Below are positions 52,248 to 60,007 of a stretch of 64,000 bases of DNA, piece after piece; position 1 is the first letter of the stretch; each line of letters opens with the position of its first letter. The notes below the pieces were generated by a model. The model worked only from the letters and a program-made list of their open reading frames with translations, was not told the DNA's origin and searched no databases. The DNA is from Mesostigma viride (taxonomy: Eukaryota; Streptophyta; Mesostigmatophyceae; Mesostigmatales; Mesostigmataceae). The stretch covers positions 372,001 to 436,000 of the forward strand of contig RPFO01000264.1 in assembly GCA_009746045.1 (NCBI GenBank), written 5' to 3'. A program made the translations under genes and the position numbers.

Positions 52248-53669
52248 CTAGCGGCCATGCTCCGCCGGGGTGAGCTCCCTCCCCTCGTCCAGCATCTGCT
52301 GGGCCAGTTGGAGTTGCCTCCGGATGTCCTCCCGGTGCGACAAGGTCGCTGGACCGGGTTCGCCCCGGTGCGTCACCCTGGTCCTTGCCGCTGTGCCGTC
52401 TCGGTTTGAAATGGTATGCGTGGGCTGCGACAAGAAATGGTACAGTTGCTCGGTGGAAATGCGCTCATCCGGCATTAAACCAAATTCAGCTCTTACCGCC
52501 TCCCCCATGCATCCCCTCACAGCAGCCTTCTTGATGTTCTTCGACATACGGCGTCGCTGCTTCAGCATACGCCTCTCCAGTCGGCCTACGCTTGCCTCCC
52601 AAATGGCCAGCTTCCGGCGGTAGCGCGCCTCGGCTTCCCTACGAGCCGGCCCCTGCAGTGGTGCCAACTCGGCGACCTTCCTGTATTTCCAGGTCTTCAT
52701 GTCGCGGGTGAGACGCTCACACCGCACCTTGGTGTGAGACATCTTCACCCTAATCCTCGCCGCGAGCGCCTCCGCCCTGTCGCGCTCTTGCTGCTCGCGC
52801 AGCTTCCTCTGCTCAATCGCCTCGCGCCTGCGCTGCTTCTTCGCCCTCTCCGCCTGGAAGACCTCCAGCCTCCGCTTGGCCTCCTTCTCGCGCTCCTGCA
52901 TAGCTGGTGTCATCTCCACCAGGTCTTCAGCGTCCGAAGCCGACGGGCCCGTCAGAGAAAACTCTGACTCTTGTAGCACCCCGTCGATCTCCCGCGGGAT
53001 CGTCTCGGACCTGCGAAGACGTTGAAAACAAGCCAGGTCGCCCCGCCTGACCACCTCGTAGGTCGGCGAGGCCGGCCTCCTCAGGGCCGCTCGGACCCTC
53101 GCAGCATCCTCCATCTGTGCTGCCCTCTCACGTGACCTCAGGTCCAGCCTCCTCTCCTCTGCTGACTCCTGCTCAGCCATGCGACGTGCCAGTGCCGCGT
53201 CGGCCTCCACCTGAGCCGAGCGTGCCTCATCCGCCGATGAGGGCTGCATGCCGAACAACCCGAGTGAGCTGGAGTCGGACTCCCCGCCCGACTCCCCACC
53301 AGTCTTTTCCCCCGACGAGGTGACACCCGGCCCCGCACCACATGGTGCATATGGCGGGCCCCGCGGTGCACGACCCACCACCGGCGTCGAACCCCTCACC
53401 CTACGCATTAGTGGAATGCGCACCACTTCCTGCACGACATCCCTATACGACGGGTCATCCTCCTCGATGTCGTCCGGGTGCGTCTCGTCCCGGGTCTGCC
53501 GGTCCAGAATTTCCTGGCGCAAGCTCGCCAAGTCCGAATCGGACGTCCCCGAGTCATCAGACAGCGGGGACGAAGACGACTGATACTGCGTGACTGATGG
53601 CGACTCCTCCTCCGAGGAGGTCGCGCCCATCGGGGCCTTGCCCTTGTTGTTGGGAGTCTTGGGAGCCAT
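52248..53669 (-). CDS. Element G ORF1, coiled-coil protein of unknown function (473 aa)
   Basis: It starts MAPKTPNNKGKAPMGATSSE, 104 bp inside the 5' LTR, and is uninterrupted. The N-terminal 200 residues are acidic, Ser-rich and likely disordered. Residues about 255-360 form a highly charged helix (REKEAKRRLEVFQAERAKKQ; REAIEQRKLREQQERDRAEA) likely to be a coiled coil, followed by basic KQRRRMSKNIKKAAVRGCMG. The end has LSQPTHTISNRDGTAARTRV. It sits where D and Y have ORF1, but I see no clear similarity to those. The role may be structural or nucleic-acid binding; this is inference. Confidence 0.75.
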   Translation of the reverse strand: MAPKTPNNKGKAPMGATSSEEESPSVTQYQSSSSPLSDDSGTSDSDLASLRQEILDRQTRDETHPDDIEEDDPSYRDVVQEVVRIPLMRRVRGSTPVVGRAPRGPPYAPCGAGPGVTSSGEKTGGESGGESDSSSLGLFGMQPSSADEARSAQVEADAALARRMAEQESAEERRLDLRSRERAAQMEDAARVRAALRRPASPTYEVVRRGDLACFQRLRRSETIPREIDGVLQESEFSLTGPSASDAEDLVEMTPAMQEREKEAKRRLEVFQAERAKKQRRREAIEQRKLREQQERDRAEALAARIRVKMSHTKVRCERLTRDMKTWKYRKVAELAPLQGPARREAEARYRRKLAIWEASVGRLERRMLKQRRRMSKNIKKAAVRGCMGEAVRAEFGLMPDERISTEQLYHFLSQPTHTISNRDGTAARTRVTHRGEPGPATLSHREDIRRQLQLAQQMLDEGRELTPAEHGR

Positions 53670-53772
53670 TGGTACAAAAAAGTAGGTAGAAAATGAAGTG
53701 GGTTTTCGCGAAATAAACGCTTTGAACGCTCGTCGTCTCTCACGCGTGTCTTTTACGGAGTTTTTTAATGCA

Positions 53773-54149
53773 AGTTATGGACACACTGAGCTGGGAATGC
53801 TTGGGCAGTGCCAAATGGCGTGTGTGTGAACGACGAGACACCTTGGCATTAGGATAGAATGGCACATATACTGCTGGTCAGCCGTCAATTGCGGCTGACC
53901 AGACTTTGCGTAAGTTAAGCCTAACTTACTGATCCTGGACGGACTAGACTATCAGTTACAACCTGATCTAGTCAGTCCTAACATGACAACTACAGTCCCG
54001 GTACTGAGGTACCGGCTCATCACATACTGAGTCTAGCCACGTGTCCATGCCACGACTGCTCTAGTCCAGCACCGTCCCAGTACCCAATTGGGCGCCGGCG
54101 GTGCTGGCACGTGTCCACTTAGGCTACAGGCGGGAGACTTAGACTAACT
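53773..54149 (-). repeat. 5' LTR of element G (377 bp)
   Basis: On the plus strand it begins AGTTATGGACACACTG and ends TTAGACTAACT. On the minus strand it is followed by TGCATTAAAAAACTCC, the lineage primer-site motif. CCCTT at 54150-54154 is the surviving target copy. Confidence 0.9.
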
Positions 54150-54820
54150 CCCTTGAGATGCTGAAACTGCATGTCCACCTGGATCCTCGTGGTAGGAAAC
54201 TTGGCTCGTACATTCTGCAGGGCAGCCAGCAAGTACCTGTTCTTCATAGAAGGTAAATGCTCTAGCACCTTGTACTTTGTGTACCTGTCCACGCACACCA
54301 ACAGTTGCATTCCCCTGATGTGTTGGATATCACACTGCAGATCACCAATGCTCTGAGGTAGAGCTTTGGCATGTGATTTCCTGGGCTTGTTGGAGGACAA
54401 CTGGCACTTACACCGTGAGGCAGCTTGCTGACACGCCTTGAGAAGGGGTGCCCTGCCCATACGGAAGGCAAAGTTGTTGGACAAAGAAGTGGCATGCCCA
54501 AACATGTTGTGGATTCGGGCACCCAACTCCTGGTACACGGAGGAAGCAGTCCCTGGCACAGTCAGGACTGTGCTGTCAGGTTGTCCAGCATCACCATGCT
54601 GACTTCCATCCTGTTCTGACTCAGAGCCTGAGTCACCCTGCTCATGCCCAACACCTGGACCGCCAGCAGGGACCACATGCATACCACCAGAGGCCTTCAC
54701 ACCCCTGTGTGGTTGTACATTGGTTTCTCTCAAAATGAGAGGTCCACCCTCGTGCCCAGCACGAGGATGCATGGGGTCAGACATTCTTACAGCTGCACCA
54801 GCTGTCAAGGACGTCTTCAT
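54150..54820 (-). pseudogene. Element Y integrase N-terminal part
   Basis: After an acidic linker (QGDSGSESEQDGSQHGD) comes the zinc region HNMFGHATSLSNNFAFRMGR ... CKCQ. The core follows with LQCDIQHIRGMQLLVCVDRY (first Asp) and RIQVDMQFQHLKG (second Asp), where element G interrupts. It is the close relative of the element D integrase. The pol frame begins after the Gag stop at 54962. Confidence 0.82.
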
Positions 54821-54961
54821 AGGAACCTGTACCTCTCCAGGTGACCTGGGGCCACCCTGAACCTGGAGATCACCCTCTTGTTGCCCAGATATAAAATCTG
54901 CATTGGAGCACCTGGCCTCCCCCTTGGGTGAATTAAGGTGTGTAGGGGTTGCCTCAGACAG

Positions 54962-56074
54962 TCACTGCTCCTTGTTTTCTTCTTGTTGACTGCCCTTTGA
55001 AGGCTGGCCTGCCTGGGACTTGTTCTTGTTGTTGTTTTTGTTGTTGTTATTCTTGTTGCTGCCTTGGCCCTGGGTCTTCTTGAAGCTGGGACACTCCTTC
55101 TTGATGTGCCCCCACCCCTTGCACAGGTAGCATTGGATCTTTGACTTGCCCTGGCCACCGCCCCCGTTGTCAGATGCGTTGCCCTGCTTGGGCTGACCAC
55201 CCACCCGCCTGAACACCGACTTGGAGTGTGACCTCCCGTCAGGGTCGGGTGAATGATTGGCCTTCCGCTTGTTGTGGTTGCCCCTACGCCCTCCTTGGCT
55301 TCTGTCAGCCTCAGACGATTTGGAGCCCCCCTGGGTACGCCCACCTGCCTGGGTTGCCTTCACTGCTGGCACTCCACCCTCAAACAGCTCCTCTGCCTCG
55401 AGTGCTTGTTTGATTATGACCTTGTAGGCCTTGAGGGTTGAGTGTGGGGCACACATGACCTTTAGAGATCCACGTGTGGCCTTATCCAGCCCAGAGACCT
55501 TCAACCAGTTGGTCAGGGCTATGTTGTCTGCCACGTTGAAACCGTGGGCCCTGCCTTCCTCAACCATTTTGCAATAGCTAAGGAAATTCTGGATGAGATC
55601 CCCCTTGACCTCCCACCCTTGATACTTGTCTTGCCAATGGATGCCGACCTTCTTGCGTTGGTCTTCCAGCAGCTCCTTCAGCTCAGCTACGTACAGCGCC
55701 CAGGCCTTATTGGCCTTCTTGCACTCCCTGGTCAGGTCCTTAATCTGGTCAGTACACTTTCCAAAAGTGCTACTTCCTATCCAGATCTGATAATAATTTG
55801 TTCCACCGTACAAGCTAGGGAACCCTTCCAATCCTTCCACAAACTCTTCAGCCTGCTTAGGCTTGGAGTCTGAGGTTACAGGCTGCAGCTGATTAACAAT
55901 TAAAAGACCCTGTGTGGTGAGATCAAATCCAGAGACAGCATGTGTATTATTATTAACAGGTACATTGGTAATCTCGCCGGTAACCCCCACGTCATCTACG
56001 TGGGCGGTCCCACTACCTGCACCTCCATTATTACCACTGGCTGGAGCACCCTTGCTACGGCGCCCGTCCGCCAT
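54962..56074 (-). CDS. Element Y Gag with zinc knuckle (370 aa)
   Basis: I chose the ATG at 56074 (MADGRRSKGAPASGNNGGAG); one at 56086 is also in frame. A Gag-like helical body carries YQIWIGSSTFGKCTDQIKDL, KANKAWALYVAELKELLEDQ and FLSYCKMVEEGRAHGFNVAD. HGFNVAD matches HGFNLTD in element D Gag. A linker rich in Gly, Ser and basic residues leads to a CCHC knuckle CYLCKGWGHIKKEC and an Asn-Lys run. It is open from start to stop. It would form the particle and bind RNA. Confidence 0.85.
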   Translation of the reverse strand: MADGRRSKGAPASGNNGGAGSGTAHVDDVGVTGEITNVPVNNNTHAVSGFDLTTQGLLIVNQLQPVTSDSKPKQAEEFVEGLEGFPSLYGGTNYYQIWIGSSTFGKCTDQIKDLTRECKKANKAWALYVAELKELLEDQRKKVGIHWQDKYQGWEVKGDLIQNFLSYCKMVEEGRAHGFNVADNIALTNWLKVSGLDKATRGSLKVMCAPHSTLKAYKVIIKQALEAEELFEGGVPAVKATQAGGRTQGGSKSSEADRSQGGRRGNHNKRKANHSPDPDGRSHSKSVFRRVGGQPKQGNASDNGGGGQGKSKIQCYLCKGWGHIKKECPSFKKTQGQGSNKNNNNKNNNKNKSQAGQPSKGSQQEENKEQ

Positions 56075-56267
56075 GATGTACAACAAGCTGTCTTAGCAAA
56101 CACCAGAGTAAAGCAGCAAAAGAAAGTATGTACAACTGTCGACGAATGCCGCCTGCACCGGTGTCGCCGCCGCCCCCGCAAAACGCCGCTGAAAAGTCGA
56201 CTAAACGCCGACGAGCACTGGAAAAAAAAATTGGCCGACTTATTCAGTAGTCGAGGCCCCGGAAATC

Positions 56268-56997
56268 TCAGTACTCATATGTAAACTCAGGATCCTCCAT
56301 TTCCGGCGTGTGAGCCGGACCTGCACCGGTGTGAATCAAAACCGGTGTGTTCGCCGGGTTTTGCGTCGGATCGAAAATTGCGATGCGCCGACGCGCGACG
56401 AGACGAAGAGGATGAGTAAAAATGGAAAGCAACTCCCAGCCTGCGGGAATCCACTCTCGCAAGGCCGAGAGAAATGCGACCAGGTTTATAAGGACCTGTC
56501 GCTCGCGAGTGCGAACGCCGCGTGTAAGCAGCGAAAGCAATGCGATGTCCTGAAACAGATTTGTAGTGACCACCGGCGCGCCCCCCGTGCGCGTCGAGGC
56601 CCAGTTTTGCAAATTGCGCTGGTAGTAACCCGGTGAGCGAAGAAATTGCGTTGTCCACCTCCTCGATGGCGGTGGTGACCTCGTTCACCGAACGCAGGCC
56701 GCCTCGGACCTGAACCGTAAAATGTGAAAGAATATTTCGGATTTGGTCTAATGGGCCGCGAATCGCCGGCACCAGCTGCGGCAGACGGGGGTTCTCGGGA
56801 AAATCTCCCAGCAAAGGGAGAGCTGCTCGCTGTCGACGATGTAACTCGTCGAGGGAAACGGTGACTTCGTCAAGAAGTGCTTGCCACGATGGCGCAGCCG
56901 GCCGTGGCTCGCGCGGACGCGTAGCCGGTAATGGATCAGCCGCCGGAGCAGCTACCTCCTCGTCGGTGGGAATGCGGAATTCCTCGGAATTTGGCAT
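56268..56997 (-). pseudogene. Element Y ORF1, frameshifted
   Basis: It starts MPNSEEFRIPTDEEVAAPAA, 24 bp after the LTR. Helical sequence follows (TVSLDELHRRQRAALPLLGD; LRSVNEVTTAIEEVDNAISS). Near 56620 the useful frame changes by one base to RTRERQVLINLVAFLSALRE and PVLIHTGAGPAHTPEMEDPE, ending at 56268. The part around LINLVAF to the acidic PE..F end resembles ORF1 of element D (ENLVAVLL ... PEDVHFEW) weakly but in the same order. Confidence 0.6.
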
Positions 56998-57021
56998 GAT
57001 CGTGAAAAGGCGAGTAATACG

Positions 57022-57635
57022 AGTTGTGAGAGAGTTGCCCTGAATTCCGCCATGGTTCTTGCAGGAATGTTGCCTTTATTAAGAATAAGGAACACAGACG
57101 TAAGTCACGTCACTTCCAAGACTGCACGCAACACAGACGACAGGGTCGCAGTGCCAAGAGAACGTGCACGCAAGAACTAGCGTCCCGGTGCGACCAAGTC
57201 ACACATATAGCTTGCTAGGGACGCGTCCAAGTATTCAGCTGTACTGTCACAGCTGAACTGTCAATCAATTGATTACACAGACTCTGGCACGCCTTTGGCG
57301 CGCAGATCTATCAATTGTCCATACGGCTAGTCCTGTGGACCTATCCGTACACTACTCAGCATCAATTGTCTCATAGGTCCTGGCGCGCTACAGCACGCCT
57401 ACCTATCAATTGACCATCAAGTCCTGTACAAGTCCTGTCAACGTCCTGCGGACTATCAAAGTGACACTTGTACATCCTGTGTCCGCACGCGCCCACAGTG
57501 GCGCGCCGGGTACTGTCGGCACAGCCTAGGAAACGTCATAACTTTTACGTTCCTTAACCAAATGAGGCGTTCAAGGTGCCGTTGGAAAGAGCGTAACAAT
57601 CTCTATCCATCTAACGTAAATTCTTTACGTTAACT
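57022..57635 (-). repeat. 5' LTR of element Y (614 bp)
   Basis: Partner of 37206-37819. On the minus strand it begins AGTTAACGTAAAG and ends TCTCACAACT, then CGTATTACTCGCC (lineage motif). AATAAA on the minus strand is at 57075-57080. CTCAT follows at 57636-57640. Confidence 0.92.
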
Positions 57636-57640
57636 CTCAT

Positions 57641-57910
57641 GCCTACCTCAACTCAGTAGCAGAATTGTTTAAGCGGTTAGAGAGCCATTTAGTTCCTCCT
57701 GATGCAGATTGGCAGGATAGATTAGCCTTTGGTACCTTGCAGCAGAGTACTAAACCGTTGAGGGAGTATATGAAAGAATTTGATGCACAGATGGTACGAA
57801 TTACAGGGTCAGCTCACTTCCTTATAGTGATTTCGGCACCTCAATTAGTGAAAATTTTCGGTTCATTAGTACGGTTTACCCGAGAGATCTGGTCCGATAC
57901 TGATTAGTGA
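57641..57910 (+). pseudogene. Element Z Gag, continuation after Y
   Basis: Rejoins the frame of 36258-37205 through the CTCAT site. AELFKRLESHLVPPDADWQD and LREYMKEFDAQMVRITG fit a Gag domain. After about 57815 the sequence no longer looks coding, and the frame ends at 57907. The rest of Z is missing, so Z ends in a deletion or another break here. Confidence 0.6.
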
Positions 57911-59126
57911 CAATTCGTACCCGACCAAATCCGATCCGAAAGCACTAACGACGCGAATAATTAGTACATGCAACTCACTTCATTAGTATGATGGCGAGGT
58001 CGTCAGCTCGTGGAGCTATGGAGACGGCATTTCCCATTCTTGCTGCAAAAACAATCGTTTCAGAAAGAAATATGTGAAAAATCTCGTGCTTATGTGTATA
58101 ATTGCTACATTTCTCAGTCGGCAGCGCTCCACGCTGAGGTTGGAGTCATGCATATAGCGACCGATTGCGATGATCAAAGAATGAAAAACTGGGCTATCCG
58201 GAATCGTGTGAATCGTGTGCCTACAGCTGCCTACGTGACGCGATCACTTCAAAAAGGCGTCGAATGCGGGATACATCCATGGGCTCCATCGTACAGCATT
58301 TTTGGGGCGGACCGAGGTAGCTGCCGGTGGGAATGCCGTGAGAATACTGCGGAAACGTGCGTAAGTGAAAACTGGATACTGCTTGACCTCCGGAGCATCT
58401 GGTGAGCCGCAGTTCTGGTTTAGGGTGATAGGGTGGTTGAAAATGGAGGTCTAGTCAGGGTTTGTTATTGTTTGTTGCGTTTCTTGCTGGAATTTTATTT
58501 TCCGGTGCTGTCGGTGGCCGCTGAAGAAATTATTTGCGGGACCTAGGATGTGTGCTGTCCTTCCGTCTGGCACCGCTGCCGTGGATTCGACGGCCGCAAA
58601 CACCTGCATTGATAAATTGCCGCACCTGACTGCGTCAATGTTATGGATGCTCAGGGTATTATGGCGCCTTGAGTGTCATGTTGTCCATACGTCTTGCATA
58701 TGGCACTTTTGCCTCTTGCTGTTGGTTGCTTTGCTTTTATGCGCTTTATTTCATTTCCTTGGTGGGATTAGCCTGTGGAAGGCGGCCTCCCTCCTGCATC
58801 CTGTGTCGGCAGACATACTGACAGGCAGGATGAAGTGCAGGCAGAGGGGCAGGCGATCAGCCGTTTATATTTGCACACATGCTTGCCGCTGGTACGCTAG
58901 TTCGCGTGTATCTTTGCATGGTCATGTTTTGGCAGGCCTGGACAGATATGTTCAAATATGGTCGCATGCGTGCATGCACGCATGCATGAATGGGTTTACG
59001 CATGTTGCCAGCCACATAGGTAGGCACGTGGGAACGCTCGCAAGCTGACGACACTACCAGGGGTAGGTTCAGGCTGGTCTGGACCTGGAAGACACACAGG
59101 AGGCAGGCAGCCTTGGATGGTGTGGT
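57911..59126. other. Unassigned stretch with no recognised gene
   Basis: Two plus-strand frames (58010-58405, 131 residues; 58548-59048, 166 residues) show no known motif and have Cys/His-rich, uneven composition; I do not call them genes. Near 58960-58990 there is a GCATGCAY alternating palindromic run. Nothing else is recognisable. Confidence 0.4.
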
Positions 59127-59196
59127 GGGGAGGGAGGGAGGGAGGGAGGGAGGGAGGGAGGGAGGGAGGGAGGGAGGGAGGGAGGGAGGGAGGGAG
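59127..59196 (+). repeat. GGGA tetranucleotide microsatellite
   Basis: About seventeen copies of GGGA in a row on the plus strand, a candidate for G-quadruplex formation. Confidence 0.95.
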
Positions 59197-59315
59197 CCCT
59201 AAGCACACCTGGAATTGTACTCCACCACTAGTACAATTTGACTTTTTTTCAACTTTGTTATTTTGTACCTCTCTTAGGTCCAAAGGTAGGAGGTAAGTGT
59301 CTCATCATGTTTTGA

Positions 59316-59687
59316 CACCGTTGCACCGTTGCACCGTTGCACCGTTGCACCGTTGCACCATAAAACTACCATTTTATGATTTTGTATGGTGTCACGAGGT
59401 AACCTAACGTCCAATACTAATGTTATAATGTCCACAAGCACTGCCTAAAGTGGGGTGCCACTGTGCCACCGTTGCACCGTTGCACCGTTGCACCGTTGCA
59501 CCGTTGCACCATAAAACTACCATTTTATGATGCTGTATGGTGTCACGAGGTAACATAACGTCCAATACTAATGTTATATTGCCCACAAGCACTGCCCAAC
59601 GTGGGGTGCCACTGTGCCACCGTTGCACCGTTGCACCGTTGCACCGTTGCACCGTTGCACCGTTGCACCGTTGCACCGTGCCACCGT
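59316..59687. repeat. CACCGTTG octamer arrays inside a 150-bp tandem repeat
   Basis: Three octamer arrays (59316-59359, 59467-59510, 59618-59687) with 5 to 8 copies each. Between them are two roughly 107-bp near-identical spacers that start ATAAAACTACCATTTTATGA and end GGGGTGCCACTGTG. So the octamer is the variable part of a larger tandem unit. Confidence 0.9.
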
Positions 59688-60007
59688 GACATGTCTTGAC
59701 ACATCATTTTTTGACTTTTCCTACGCAAGTAATGCAAGCACATGGCAAAATAAAATATTGATGATTACTTTAGACAAATATTAATTGATTATCAGCATTG
59801 TCTCCAATGTCTCCTACATGTAACATATGGAGAAGCAAGTACTACGTGATCGCAACCACAATTCCTTTGTTCGCCAACTAATACATCACAGCATAAAAAA
59901 GCTGAATAAATGGCTGAAAACTGACAAAGAGGTGCAAACACGATCAATATGAACATGAACCATAATAAACTGGTTCCCCTCGCTCATTTGCATCTTGCGA
60001 GTACGGC
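59688..60007. other. AT-rich intergenic stretch
   Basis: Between the octamer arrays and the stop of the two-exon gene. No ORF. It would contain the 3' UTR of that gene; no clear AATAAA was confirmed on the minus strand. Confidence 0.4.

Larger units (their letters stand above)
46666..54149 (-). mobile_element. Element G, noncanonical-lineage LTR retrotransposon nested in Y
   Basis: LTRs lie at 46666-47032 and 53773-54149. The minus-strand order is ORF1, gag, integrase, protease-like/RT/RNase H, with frame breaks. It splits the Y integrase between QFQHLKG and LLVTPREAHG. CCCTT follows the outer end at 54150. The other outer end is shortened, which explains the lack of a matching duplication. 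Confidence 0.88.
37206..57635 (-). mobile_element. Element Y, noncanonical-lineage LTR retrotransposon carrying three nested insertions
   Basis: Two 614-bp LTRs (37206-37819 and 57022-57635) differ at about four positions and are flanked by CTCAT. The minus-strand order is ORF1, gag, integrase, protease-like domain, RT and RNase H. Insertions are element G inside the integrase, a non-LTR fragment at the integrase tail, and a tandem array before the protease-like domain. RT carries several frameshifts, so this copy is defective in spite of its young LTRs. Confidence 0.92.

Noticed and set aside
58010-59048. Two plus-strand frames of 131 and 166 codons
   Set aside because: No recognisable domain, no neighbouring promoter or splice signal, and they overlap simple repeats.
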